From positions 149,501 to 213,500 of the forward strand of contig CAUYUJ010014625.1 of the NCBI GenBank assembly GCA_963575745.1: DNA of 64,000 nt, given 5' to 3'. The position numbers and the translations under genes were made by a program. Below the pieces are notes generated by a model. It ran no database searches. It was not told the origin of the DNA and saw only the letters and a list, made by a program, of their open reading frames with translations. Positions 12,341-23,749 of the stretch are shown here, piece after piece. This DNA comes from Prorocentrum cordatum (lineage: Eukaryota; Sar; Dinophyceae; Prorocentrales; Prorocentraceae). Each line of letters begins with the position of its first letter. Within the stretch, counting starts at the first letter, position 1.

Positions 12341-12939
12341 ACTGATCAGAAGCAGCTGTTCAAGAGGAAGCGAGAAGGGAGAGGAGCGGAGCAGGAGCAG
12401 GGGTATGGATGAGGATGGATGAGGATGGAGAGAGGGCAGATGGAGGGGAAGGGGGGGGGAGCAGGAGAAGGGCGCTGAAGGCCGATTAGAAGGAGGGGGC
12501 GTCACTCTGGCCTCAGGCTGCCGTTCGGGGCGATTCTGGCTTCCCTGGAACGCTCTCGACGAGGCGCAGCTGAGGGGAACCACCCCGGGTGCCGAAAACT
12601 TCGACAGCTTCTGCAGATGTTCGACCACGTCTGAACAACTCCATCGGGCACTGCCAGGAAGGTGTCCCAGGCCCAAGATGTCCCCAGGATTTCCTGGGAG
12701 GACCGGATGGCCTCCAGAGCAGCCCCCCACGAGGCCCGGAGGGGGCCCCAGGAGCTCCAGGGTGGCGCGGAAAGCCTGGGACACCATGGGCCAGGGACGC
12801 CGTTGGCAGCCTCGATCTCCAGGGGCGCCGGGGACCGTCCTGGGCAGATCCGGAGGCCCGAGCTGCGGCCGGAAGCCCGCCTCTCTCGGGCCCTCGGGCC
12901 CGCCGTGCGCCTGCTCGGCGTGGGAAGCGGCACGGATCA

Positions 12940-13140
12940 AGGGAGGAGGAGGAGGGGAGGAGGAGGAGGAGGAGAAGGAGGAGGAGGAGGAGGAGGAGGA
13001 GGAGAGGAGGAGGAGGAGGAGGAGGAGGAGGAGGAGAAGGAGGAGGAGGAGGAGGAGAGGAGGAGGAGGAGGAGGAGGAGGAGGAGGAGAAGGAGGAGGA
13101 GGAGGAGGAGAACGAGGAGGGAGAAGGGGAAGGAGATGGA
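12940..13140. repeat. (GGA)n polypurine tract
   Basis: About 200 bases of nearly uninterrupted purine on the + strand, made of GGA/GAG/GAA triplets. It is a candidate for triplex (H-DNA) formation. Poly-Glu, poly-Arg and poly-Gly frames are shadows. Confidence 0.88.
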
Positions 13141-13181
13141 GGAGGAAATGGATGAGAGGCAGGAGGAAAGTCGGAGACGAA

Positions 13182-13595
13182 GATGCGGCGTTCGTCCGCC
13201 CCAGGGCCTGAGAAAGAGGGCACAACATCCACACCCATCATGAGCACCCCGACAAGCGAAGCCGTTTAGTAGACGCACCCCAGGAAGGAATGGAAAAGGG
13301 CAGGGCTGTTTCGTAAACGCCCAGGGCCGTTCAGTAAACGCCAGTGGTCGGGGTCTGGGCGGTTTTTCTAAGAGAAGAAAACGGCATAAACATAAACTGT
13401 TGGCGTTTCGCGCGGATTTCTTGGATCCGCGCTGGGCCCCCCCCCGGGCGGCGCCTGCGGCGCCGCCCTTGGCGCGCTCCGCGCGCCGCGTCATTGGGGT
13501 GCGTTTACTAAACGGCTCCGTTCGTCGGGGTGCTCATGATGGGTGTGGATTTTCTGCCCTCTAACTGAGGTCTTGGGGCGGACGAACGGCGCATC
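13182..13595. mobile_element. Foldback element with 101-bp terminal inverted repeats
   Basis: 13182-13282 and 13495-13595 are reverse complements of one another over 101 bases with roughly ten mismatches. Each outer end begins GATGCGNCGTTCGTCCG and each inner end finishes CGCACCCCA. The 212-bp interior holds short TTAGTAAACGC-like motifs and a GC-rich palindromic patch (13440-13490) resembling the 14.9-kb foldback. No transposase is encoded, so if mobile it is non-autonomous. Confidence 0.8.
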
Positions 13596-13644
13596 TTCTC
13601 TTGCGCAACGCTCCTTCAAACGGGGGCGGGGGCGAAAAAGCGGG

Positions 13645-13740
13645 GGGCCGGCACTCTGCTGCGTGCAGCTGGTTTCGGCCACGCCGCCGGGCGCCTTCTT
13701 CCTCGATTCATGGGCGCCTCTGGCGACAGGAGGCGCCCGA
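13645..13740. repeat. Dispersed repeat family 2, copy 1
   Basis: It aligns with 53368-53455. Shared blocks are CTGCTGCNNGCAGC, GCCGGGC, TTCCTCGAT and CGGGCGCCTC-like sequence ending in GGCG. It is non-coding and lies just right of the 101-bp foldback. Confidence 0.6.
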
Positions 13741-13959
13741 GAAGCCAGTTACGTGAGCTGATTCGCTGACCCCACTCTTGCTGTCCAGCGCTAAGGGATG
13801 TGGCAGGGCGGGCCCGAGATGGACCCATCTCTTTGCTCGAACCTCCTTCTCCCTGCTCGATCGATCCGCTTCTCGTGTCCGATCCTCCCTCTCTTGCTCG
13901 TCCTCCGCATTCTCACCGCACTCAACGCCCCCGCATCGGCACGGTCGACCCGACTCCTC

Positions 13960-14039
13960 GCCGCCACCACCACCACCATCACCACCAACATCATTATCAT
14001 CATCGTGGTTATCATCACCACCACGGCCACCATCATCAT

Positions 14040-14080
<41 letters not shown>

Positions 14081-14490
14081 TATTTGGCAACCCCTGGCTT
14101 CAAATGGGCAGAGGGGCCACCAGAGCCCGAGCCGAGCCCGACCCTGCTCTGCGAGCCATCCCTTCCAGCAACAACGAAGACGACGGGAGAAGGCGACGGG
14201 AGACGACAACGACGACGACGGGAGACGACCAGGACGACGGCGGCGGCGGCGACGGCGGCGACGACGACGGGAGAAGGCGACGGTAGACGATGACGACAAA
14301 ACGACAACGACGGGAGAAGGCGAAGACGACGACTGTGACGACGGCGGCGGCGGCGGCGACGGCGGCGACGACCAACGTCGACGATGACGACGACGGCGGC
14401 GGCGACGACTGCGGCGATGACGACGGGAGAAGGCGACAGGAGACGACAACGACGACGGCGACGACGACGACGACAACGAGGACGACGAGG
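13960..14490. repeat. (CAC/CAT)n and (GAC/GGC)n trinucleotide repeats
   Basis: From 13960 to about 14078 the + strand is CAC/ATC/CAT triplets. From about 14175 to 14490 it is GAC/GGC/GAA triplets. Apparent proteins are His-, Thr/Ala- or Arg-rich and differ in every frame, so I call no gene. Confidence 0.82.
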
Positions 14491-14855
14491 ACGACGAGGA
14501 CGGCGCGCACCTTTGCGTCCTCGGCCTCCCGGCATCTCACCGGGGTCTGGGGCTCCCGAGGGGCCTTTGCAGGCTCGGTGGTGGTGGAGGTGGTAAGCGT
14601 TCCCTGCTCCCGCCGCGAGCAACAAAAAACGACGGGTGACTGTTGCACGTTATCGGCTTCCACCGGGGGGCGTTGCCTCTCAGGAGGAAAAGGGTAGATC
14701 TATGTCATTGCGCCAAAAAGAACGACGGCGGGTTTGCGGCATGTCTCGGCCTCCGGGGGGCCCAGCCAGGCCCGGAGCGCCGTCAAAAGACGGCTCCGAG
14801 ACGAAACCCTGGTCCTTGGGAAGGCGGAACATGGGGGGACCTCGCGCTGGGAATC

Positions 14856-15045
14856 GGGCAACAAACAGTGGCATGAACATGAACTCTCGCAGGTCCGCTT
14901 CCTCGGATCGACGCAGGGCCCCCTTCCCTAGCGCGCGGAGCGCGCCAGAGGCGGGGCCGGAGGCGCCGCCAGGGGGGCCCCAGCGCCGATCCGAGGAATC
15001 CGCGCAGACCTCCGAAAAGTTCCTGTTGATGCCATGGCTTGTCCC
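14856..15045. mobile_element. Foldback element, ~76-bp arms
   Basis: The left arm 14856-14933 and the reverse complement of 14971-15045 align at about 80%, sharing GGCATNAACANGAAC and TTCCTCGGATCG followed by GGGCCCCC. The loop is a GC-rich stretch with GCGCGCGGAGCGCGCC. Its sequence resembles the interior of the 13182-13595 element, so the two are probably related. Confidence 0.6.
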
Positions 15046-15049
15046 TTAG

Positions 15050-16015
15050 GATGAGGGGGAGGACCACGTCGTCGGAGGTCTGCGTCTCTCCAGGGCGCGT
15101 TGGGGCCCAGCCCGCCGTCCTGCACAGTTACCCTGAGACCCGATGACGCGACGAAAACAAATCATCGTGAGAAATTACGACCAGAGCCCCGGACCCCATC
15201 TGGGCGACACAAGAAGAAGGTCGACTGCGCCGACATTCGCGCGGAGGTTTCCCGCGTGAGGCCGCGCGTAAGCGCCCTCTCCTCCACGCGGTGTGCCACG
15301 CTGGCGCCCCCCGCGTAAGCCGCGGGGTACGGTCGCTATGTCATCTCGCGTAGAGCTTGTTTCTTGTCGCTGGTTCCTGCGATATTTTTTGAGCCGGATC
15401 GATATGTGAGGGCCTTTGGGCCCTGAACCTGGAGGGGAGGATGAGGGGAAGGAGGAGGAGAAGAAGGAGAAGGGGAGGGGGGAGGGGCAGGTGTTTTGCC
15501 AGTATGTGTTAGTGAGAGGGCCGTCTACAGAAAGGGGGGGCCACCCCAAAACGCTAACAGCCAGGCCGGGGGGCACAACTAAAATGTAATATTCAAAATT
15601 ACGTTTTTGTCCGAAGGCATGCTTTGGAACATCCAGAACTATGGTTTGTTGTTGTTGTTGCCCTGAAGGGCTGTGTGTGCTTGAATTCAGAAATCTTGAT
15701 TTTATTGTGGGAAGGCTTCGCCTCTTTCGCCCTTCTGGAAGTGTTGTTGCACGATGAACGCCACGTGCGAAACATGTTTGTGGGGAGTTGCGTGTGTAGC
15801 TTCATTCGCGGTTGATCGCGTAGTTGGTTTCATTATTGTTCGTATCCATCACGGTCCACCCAACAATCGTACCCAGGCGAAATGTCTTGATCAGGGAAGT
15901 GCGGGAGCATTCCGTGTAACGAAGAGAAGTTGATGGGGAAGCTGTCGAACTGAATTTTGTGGGTCAGCCTGGGCACGCCCGGGAGTGAATGTACATTCGC
16001 GGCCCTCGCCGAAAC
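15050..16015. other. Unassigned, partly lower-GC stretch
   Basis: No gene could be supported. About 15420-15485 is polypurine. From about 15575 to 15900 the GC content drops clearly (TAAAATGTAATATTC, (TTG)n near 15648), unlike its surroundings. A 63-codon frame at 15624-15815 lacks recognisable features. Confidence 0.5.
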
Positions 16016-16019
16016 AGGC

Positions 16020-16335
16020 AGGGCGCAGAAGAACGACGAGGGGGCGGGGGAGGAGGAGGTGGGGGAGGAACACGAGGAGGACGAGGACTAAAAGGAAGAA
16101 GGGAGGAGCGACGGGAGTAGCAGGAGGGGGGCGAGCAGAAGTATGATGATATTGACTGCGCAAGCTTTGGGGGGGAGGGGGAGGAGGAGGAGGAGGATGA
16201 GGAGGGGGAGGAGGAGGAGGAGGAACAGGATAAGGAGGAAGAGGAGGAGGAGTGGGCGAGGAGGAGGAGGAGGACGAGGAGGGGGAGGAGGAGGAGGAGG
16301 AGGAGGAGGAGGAGGAGGAGGAGGAGGAGGACGAG
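16020..16335. repeat. (GGA)n polypurine tract
   Basis: Purine-rich + strand, with the purest part at 16165-16335. It directly abuts the ~160-bp satellite that follows. No gene. Confidence 0.85.
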
Positions 16336-16339
16336 CGCA

Positions 16340-19300
16340 CAACGCGCCCACGCGAGTGCGCGCGAGGTGTCAATTCTGCATTGTTCTCAGCTGTCTGGCA
16401 ACGAAGGGGCCCAGAAACGATGGGGTTCTTGGGCGGTGACCGAATGGGTGTTCCAGGTAGCGCGGGGCTGCAGCGCGCCAGCCAAGTGGCTCAGCGCGCA
16501 ACGCGCCCACGCGCGCGCGCGGCGGCGAGAGCTGTGAATTCTGTATCATGTATAATGGAAGGGCCGCAATGTTGGCATGGAAGCTCAAGTGGTCCCCTAG
16601 CGGAGACCGATTGGATTTCCGATTCACCATGGGTTTGTAGCACGTCGGCGAAGTGGCTCAGCGCGCAACGCGCCCTCGCGCGCGCGCGGGCGCGAGCTGT
16701 GAATTCTGTGTCATCCGCAAAAGAAGGGCAGTCACGCTGTCCTGGGAACTAAAGTGGCCCCCCAGCGGTGACCGACTGGATTTCAACATTGACATGGGGA
16801 TGCAGCATGTCGGCCAAGTGGCTCAGCGCACAAGTCGCCCGCGCGCGCGGGAGCGAGCCGCCACTCTGCGTTATCCAGAACAGAAGGGCCGCCATGGTGG
16901 CTTGGGAGTTCAAGCAGCCCCTTAGCGGTGACCGATTTCTTTTGCCAATTTAACATGGGCTTCTAGCATGTCGGCCAAGTGTCTCAGCGTACAGGGCGCC
17001 CACACGCGCGCGCGCGCGAGCTGTGAGTTCAACCCGCAATAGCGGGGCCGCCATGCTGGCCTGGGAAATCAAGTTGCCCATTAGCGGTGACACATTGAAG
17101 GTCCGAGATAGCTCGAGTTTGTAGCATTTTGGTTAAGTGGTTCAGCGTACAACGGGCCCACGCGCGCGCGCGCCCGCTTGCGCTCGCGCGCGCGAGCTGT
17201 GAATTCTGTATCATCAACAATAGAATGGCCGCCATGTTTGCTTAGAAACTTAAGTGGCCCCATGAGCAGTAACCGACGGATTTCCAAGTTAGCAAAAGGT
17301 CGTAGCATGCCGACTGAGTTGTGCAGCGCACAGAGCGCCCACGCCTGCGCGCGCAGGCGCGAGCTGTGAACCCTGTATTCTCCGCAATACAAATGCCGCC
17401 ACGTTGGCCTGAGAACTCAAGTGGCCCGTTAGCGGTGGCCGATGGTATTTTCCATGTTTAACATGGGTTTGTAGCATGTCGGCCAAGTTGCCCAGCGTGC
17501 AAGGCGCCTCGCGCGCGCGCGCGCCCGCGCGCGCGCGAGTTGTGAATTTTCGCACTACCCGCAGTAGAAGGGCCGCCATGTTGGCCTGCAAACTCAAGTG
17601 GCCCCTTTGCGGTGGCTTCCAGCATGTCAGCCAAGTGGCCCAACGCGCAACGCGCCCGCGCGCGCGCGAGCGCGAGCTGTGAACCCTGATCCACAGTAGA
17701 AGGGCCGCCGTGTTGGCTTGGAAACCCGGATTGATTTCCAGGTTAGCACTGGTTTGTGGCATGTTGGCCAAGTGGTTCAGCGCTCAACGCGCCCACCCGC
17801 GCGCGCGCGAGTTGTGACTTCTGGATCACTTGGTTACCCATAATAGAAGGGCCGCCACGATTGCTTGGAAACTGAAGTGCAACCCTATCGTTGGCCGATT
17901 CGATTTCCGAGTAACCATGAGGTTGCAGCGTGCCGATTAAGCAGAGGCCGTCGTGTTGGCCTGGAAGCCATAGTGGCCCCTTAGCTGTGGCCGATTGGTT
18001 TTCCCAGTTTACCTAGGGTTGCCGCATGTCGGCCAAGTTGCTCAGCGTACAACGCACCCGCGCGCACGCGCGGGCGCGAGTTGTGACCTCTGTGTCGCTC
18101 ACAACAGAAGGGCCGCCGCATTGGCTTGGAAACTCAAGTGGCCCTCTAGCGATGGCCGACTGGATTTTCAATTTAACATGGGTTTGTAGCATGTCGCACA
18201 AGTGGCTCAGCGTAAAGGACGCCCACGCGCGCGCGCGAGCAGTGACTTACGAACTATCCACACCAGAAGGGCCGCTATGTTCGCTTGGAAACTAAAGTTG
18301 CCCGTTGCGGTAGAAGATTGAATATCCTAGTTAGCATGTGGTTGTGCCATGTTGGCCAAGTAGCTCAGCGTACAACGCGCCCGCGCGCGCGGGCGCGAGC
18401 TGTGAACTCTGCATCATCCACGACAGAGGACCGCCGTGCTGGCCTGGCAATTCAAGCGGCCCCGTGGCGGTGGCCGAATGGATGTCCAAGTTAACATGGG
18501 GTTGTAGCATGTCGGCCAAGTGGCTCAGCGCACAACGCGCGCACGCGCGCGCGGGCTGTGCATCCTGCACTACCCACAATATAAGGGCCCCTGTCTCCTG
18601 GAAACTCATGTGGCTCCTGAGCGGTGACCGATTGGAATTCCGAGGGCTTGTAGCGCGTGGCTGAACGCACAACGCGCCCGCGCGCGCCCCCCCCCCACCC
18701 CGGCGCGTGCGAGCCCTGAAATCCGTACTACCCGCAAGATCGGGTCCTTTATGTTGGCATGGAAACTCAAGTGGCCCCTCCGCAGTAACCGATTGAACTT
18801 CCGAGTTAACATGGGGGTTGTCGCGCATCGGCCAGGTGGCTCAGCGTGCACGTCGCCCACGCGCGCGCTAGCTGTGAACTCTGTATCATCCACCGTGCAA
18901 CGGCCACCATGTTGGCATGGAAAATCTAATTGGCCAATTAACGGTGACTGATTGTATTCCGAGTTAACATGGGCCTGTAGCATGTCGGTCGCGTGGCTTA
19001 GCGTACAACGCGCCCGCGCGCGCGAGATGTGACTTCTGGACTACCCACATTAGAAAGGGCCGCCATGTTGTGGCCTGGAAACTCAAATGGCCCCTTAGCG
19101 GTGACCGATTGGATTTCGAAGTTAGCATGAGTTTGTAGCGTGTCGGTTACGTGGCTCGATTTACAAAGCGCCACCGCGCGCGCGCGCGCCCGCGACCGCG
19201 CGAGCGCGAGTCGTGAATCTTGGGTCGCCCACAAAAGAAGGGCCGCCGTGTTGGCCTGTGAACGAAGGTGGCCCTGAGAGGTGACCGACTGCATCTCAAA

Positions 19301-19545
19301 GTTAACGTTTGGTTGGAGCATGTCGACCATGTGGCTGAGCGCACAACGCGCCCACGCGCGCGCGGGCGCGAGCTGTGAATTCTGTTGTGCCCACAATAGA
19401 AGGGCCGCTATGTTTGCCTGGAAACTCAAGCGGCCCCTCAGCGGTGGCCGAATGGATTTCCAAGTTAACATGGGGTTGTAGCACGTCGGCCAAGTGGCTC
19501 AGCGTACTACGCGCGCGCGCGGGCGCGAGCTGTGCATTCGGCGCG
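16340..19545. repeat. ~160-bp satellite array, about 20 units, each with a CG run
   Basis: Unit landmarks recur every ~160 bp: (1) TGTCGGCCAAGTGGCTCAGCG; (2) ACAACGCGCCC followed by alternating CG of 8-30 bases; (3) GAGCTGTGAATTCTG; (4) AGAAGGGCCGCCATGTTGGC; (5) AAACTCAAGTGGCCCCTTAGCGG; (6) GACCGATTGGATTTCC; (7) GTTAACATGGGTTTGTAGC. Landmark 1 starts near 16475, 16640, 16806, 16968, 17124, 17308, 17475, 17622, 17760, 17929 (degenerate), 18025, 18189, 18348, 18508, 18650 (truncated), 18820, 18979, 19138, 19319 and 19483. Short frames through the array are not conserved between units, so it is not a gene array. The CG runs vary most in length and are prone to left-handed DNA. Confidence 0.93.
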
Positions 19546-19829
19546 CGGCGGCCGCTGGCCTTTCTGCGTGGGAAATAAGCACAATATGCGAGCGCGGAAA
19601 TGCAGCCACACGCACTGTGGCCATGGGCCACTACGTAGGTAGGCGAACATACGGCTGCAAGGGGCAATGCCGCCGCGCGCTAGGGCGGGACACCATATCA
19701 TGCGCGAGGGGAAAGCGCCGAGGCCATGTGCGGCCCGTGTTCAGCGCAGCCCGGTCGCCCCCGGCCTGGGGTCTGGCCCGGCAAGCAGCCCTGCCCATCC
19801 TGACCGGTACCCATCGGGCTGGCCCCTCG

Positions 19830-20425
19830 CCCACCCGATAGCTCGGCTGGTGACCGGCCGGTAGCCCGGCCATTAAGTCCGCGAACGCGGCAGGCAACCC
19901 TGCCGGTAACTCCACGAACCCGCCCGGTAACCCTGCCGGTAATTCTACGAACCCGGCCGGTGACCCGGCCCGGCCGGTAACCCGGCTGGTAGCCCGGCTG
20001 TTAACTGCGCGCCCGGCCGGTAACCCGGCTGTTAGCTGCAGCCCGGCTGGTAACCCGGCTGGTAACCCGGCTGTTAATTCCCAGCCCGGCCGGTAACCCG
20101 GCCGGTAGCCCGGCTGGTAGCCCGGCCCTTAGCTGGGCCTTGCAGCACATTCTCTATAGCGGAGCTACAGCGCCGCTACAGAACGCCGCAGACGGCCGGC
20201 CCTTTGCCTGGCCGGCAGCCCGGCTGTAACTCCGCGCACCCGGCCGGTAGCCTGGCTGTTAATTCCCGCGCGCCCGGCTGGTGACTCCGCGCACCCGGCC
20301 GGTAATTCGGCGACTTTGGTCGGTACCCTGGCTGGGAATTCCGCGAACCCGGCCGGCAATTGCGCGAGATCGGCCGGTGGCCCGGCTGGAAATTTTGCGC
20401 GCGCGGCGGGCCCCGCAGCCGGGAA
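19830..20425. repeat. CCGGC-rich minisatellite (12-25 bp units)
   Basis: Irregular repeats of CCCGGCCGGTAAC, CCCGGCTGGTAGC and CCCGGCTGTTAAT alternate for about 600 bp. Unit length drifts from 12 to about 25 bases, with GCGCGCCCGG or CCGCGAACC inserts. Non-coding. Confidence 0.85.
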
Positions 20426-21278
20426 TGTCGCGGGTTAACCGCAGGAGGTCCCCCCCCCCGCCCCCCCCGACTTCCTTGGGGCGAAAACGAGGCCGATACC
20501 CCTGGCCCGCCCCCCGTGGATTCTTTTCCCGCGATTAGCCGTTTGGGCGAAATTCTCTTCGCATTTGCACCCATGGCCCACTATTCGTCGTCCGCTGGTC
20601 GCAGAAAACACCGCGGCAGCCGGCGCAGGAAAGCCATAGTGCGCTGATGGCCATGCATTTAACAGTTCGTGGAAAACCATTGGGCGCCGCGGATTTGTTA
20701 AGTGTCTGGCCATCCATTGCTTTGTTGTTCGCTGGGTTGTAAGCTTGTTATAACTCCAGCCAACCCTCTCGCAACCCAGTAGTAACGCTGCCATGCCATA
20801 TCTAACTCGGCCGTAAGGTTTACTAACCTTCGGAGGAGTTAGTAACCAAATATGTAGAGGAATGAGGTTATAAAAGACTTACATCGTCACCAACATAACC
20901 CAGTTAGAACTGCATGTAACATGTACACCGTGCAAACCAACACATAGCACCCACACACATGTGCAACAGTTGCATTTCGATCTGTATCGCACCATACGTA
21001 CACACGTGCATGCACACATTTCGCGTTTGCGATTGTCGTACATGTGCGTGAACTTGCGTTTGACATCGGTAATCGCATTCTTGCCATCAGCCATGCATCG
21101 TTGACCGCTGCCTTCCGACATCGTGAGTCTGAAGTTGTATTGGGAAATCGTCGGTTGTCTTGAGCGCCATCCGACTATCTGCTCCCGTTCCGTAGCTTGT
21201 TTTGGCTTTGGTGTGGTTCAGTTTAGTTGGTAGCGGCGATCGTATATCGTGATTTGTGCGTTCGCATATCTATCCAGC
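20426..21278. other. Intergenic region before the 21.3-kb gene, lower GC
   Basis: No gene is seen. From about 20640 GC falls, and a possible hairpin lies at 20817-20851 (GGTTTACTAAC pairing with GTTAGTAACC around a GC-rich loop). If the downstream gene has its own promoter it would be here, but I recognise no conserved element. Confidence 0.4.
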
Positions 21279-21288
21279 TTGTTTTCAG
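21279..21288 (+). promoter_or_regulatory. Likely trans-splice (spliced leader) acceptor
   Basis: A TTGTTTTCAG sequence ends two bases before the ATG at 21291. A short pyrimidine tract plus AG directly ahead of a start codon is what spliced-leader addition needs in dinoflagellates. A cis-intron acceptor is the alternative. Confidence 0.5.
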
Positions 21289-21290
21289 TC

Positions 21291-23749
21291 ATGCACTCTG
21301 GAGCGGCAGACGTTCAACATTTTAAGGCCACGGCATGCTACAGAGAGCTCAATATGTTGTGGGACGAGTAGGACGCCGAGAGCAAAGAGTCAGCAGGCAA
21401 CGCGGAGCTGAAGGACCGCATCCTCGCGTTGTGCCACAAATACCAGCATTCGTACCAGCAGGTGTTCCACTGCCCGCAGGCGGGCGCCATGGAGAGCAAC
21501 CGCGGAGGCGAAGGCGTCCAGTGGCGTCGCGCGCACGGGCGCGTGCAGGTCACCAAGACGTCAGGTTTCTTTTTGGCCGCCATCATGAACAATGCCGTGG
21601 CGGGCGAAGACAAACCCTACACCAAGGAGTACGCAAAGTACACGGTGAAGCAGTGTGCCAAGCACCCTTGTTTCGCAAAGTTCCAGGAGGACGAGATTCG
21701 AATTGGGGCGTGGGGGGCAACGCATGCTCTTCACGGGTTTGCTTGCGTCCACGACCGCGTCAAGAGCGAGTGCGAGAGCTTGACGAAGGACGGCTACATG
21801 GACCTCGACGTCGTGTGCAACCGAGACAAGAGGGGTCTGCTCAGGGACGCGATCGTCAACGGTGTCAAGTTTACCGTCGTGAAGTGGGTCGTCCACGCGG
21901 CGTTGCCCATGGTTGCCAAAATCGTCGGCGACGCTCTTAAAACGGTGCAGCAGACGTCCGAAGGTTGTCCCCCTTTCTTCTTTCTTCCGATGTCCTCCTC
22001 CCTATTTTTTTGTCGTATCCTTTCAGCCCCCTTTCGTTAGCGCGATAGTCGTCGTCTGCGTGTTTCGTGGCTTGTTTACAGCGACAGTCAATTGCGGTAT
22101 CGGTTGTTGTTGTCACGGCAGCGGCGGGCGCATCATAGGCGGGGGGCGGTTCAGGCGAGATTCGGCTCCAGAACCTGTTGAGCATCATTGACGTGGCGTC
22201 TTCCATGGGCGCGCAGCCCGACTGGAAGGCCGTCGCCAAGAAGGTGTTGAAGTCACAGCCTCCGAGAGCAATGGACACCCCAGACTTGGTAGACTACATC
22301 ATCAAGTGGGGCGGCATGCCCAGCGGTGGTTTGGTCAAGGAGCTAGCGCCCCTGCTCAACCACTACGCGCCTTCCGGCCGCGTGGTGTCAGGCTTGTTCT
22401 TCAAGCAGCTGGCGGAGCTCAAGTTCCCCATCGACTGCGCGCCAGCGCACGCGGTGAATGCCGTCCTGTTTCGGCACGCCGCTGCGGAGGACTGCGTGAG
22501 GGACGGGTTCGCAGGGTATGTCACCAAGCCCGACTTGGCCATGCTCTCGAAGCCCGACAAACGCCAGGCGGCGACGCAGGCGAACGGCGCCCTGATGCGC
22601 GCGAAGGCCATGCTCGAGGAAGTGGAGTTGGACCCGTCAGTGAAAGAGTCGTTGGAGGGCCAGCTCATGATCGACGCCGTGGACTTCCTGATGGAGAAGA
22701 AGGACAAGGCGCAGATCAAGGGCGCGGGCTCCGATGGCAAGGGCAGGGACGCCACGTGGAAGAAGGGGTTGGTGACGACCCTTGAGGAGTTCATCGCCAA
22801 GTTGGACGGCAACCCAGGTGATGGCCCGACGCATCCATCAGAAGATGGTGCCGCCCCGTCAGCTTTGGCGGCAAATTTCGCCCAGTGTACCGACGGTGGC
22901 GAGGCTTCGGGCTTGGGCCAGACCACTGCGCTCAACAAGGACATCGTTGTCGACGCGCACTTGAGACTCCGAAAGCCATCCGAGGGCACGCCGCTGGCAA
23001 TGGTGGATATTTGGAAGATAACGGATGTCAGTGGCAATGGTACTGTTACTTTCAAGAATGTGAAATTTGACGGCGCGCTTGACGACGATAGCATTACATC
23101 CAAGCCATTGCAGGAAGTCGAAGAGCTGTTCCAGACTTGCAAGGGTAGGGAGTTCATGGCCAACTATCCTCACTGCGATGCTGTCAACGACAAGGGCTGC
23201 ATCACTTTCGAGCTCAAGGGCATGATCTTTGCCGCGCTTAATGCGCTGCATCGCAAACACGGGGCGCAGCACGCCAGGCCCATGAAGAAACCTGTTAGGG
23301 CAGTGCTTGCCACGAAGGAGCTCGGCATTGGATGCTACGTCGCAGTGCCTGGTACTCGGCCCGTTGTGCCGCAGACGAAGGACGTCGCGGCGTGCCCGCC
23401 CAGGGCTCTCGAGGTCAGCGCCCCCGTGGACGGCGCCCCGAAGATGTTCACCATGCCGTCGCCGCCGACCGATGAGTTCGTTAGCCAGTACTGGTGCCTC
23501 CGCGTGGAGTCTGACAGGGCCAAGTGCAATTGCGAGCTCGCCATGCTTACGGTGACAGCGAAGCACCCCGTGGCCGGCGAGAAGATGACGGGCCCAACGA
23601 TCGACATCACCATCCCGTGCGCCACGAACTTCAAGAAGGTTGCCGGGCACGAGGAGCTCGTGCTTCACTTGGAGGCGGTTGCCACTACAAAAAAGGCGAA
23701 GATATCTGAGCCCGTTCTTCAATCGGAGCGGGCTCGCAAGTCTGCGTGA
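21291..23749 (+). CDS. Unknown-function protein, two exons, with an in-frame TAG near the N-terminus
   Basis: Two exons, 21291-21963 and 22155-23749, join in frame across a GT...AG intron of 191 bases (GTTGTC...GTTCAG). Together they give 756 codons ending in TGA. Codon 27 is TAG (21369-21371), yet the frame before it is open and preceded by an acceptor-like AG, and the frame after it is open for 729 codons. If the TAG is real, translation could start at the ATG at 21489 (689 residues). Codon use is even and non-repetitive, unlike the repeat shadows around it, which supports real coding. Exon 1 ends in a hydrophobic stretch near residues 195-215. Exon 2 contains a charged helical-looking segment (about residues 370-430) and a Cys-containing C-terminal third. 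I recognise no domain. The next gene starts 251 bases downstream on the same strand. Confidence 0.7.
21964..22154 (+). other. Intron of the 21.3-kb gene
   Basis: The donor follows ...TCCGAAG and reads GTTGTCCC; the acceptor reads GGCGGTTCAG before GCGAGATTCGG. The intron is pyrimidine-rich in its first half. Removing it keeps the reading frame (codon split G/GC). Confidence 0.7.

Noticed and set aside
12502-12933. 143-codon minus-strand frame outside the repeats
   Set aside because: Open in several frames on both strands because of GC richness; no start context, splice structure or recognisable motif.
13708-14625. 305-codon minus-strand frame
   Set aside because: Arg/Val/Ala-rich shadow of GAC/GGC and CAC triplet repeats.
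16340-19545. CRISPR-like array
   Set aside because: Units diverge continuously along their whole length, there are no constant repeats with unique spacers, no cas genes, and the genome is eukaryotic.
20817-20851. Hairpin as a transcription terminator or riboswitch
   Set aside because: Short imperfect stem without a U-run, in a eukaryotic intergenic region; noted only as a possible structure.
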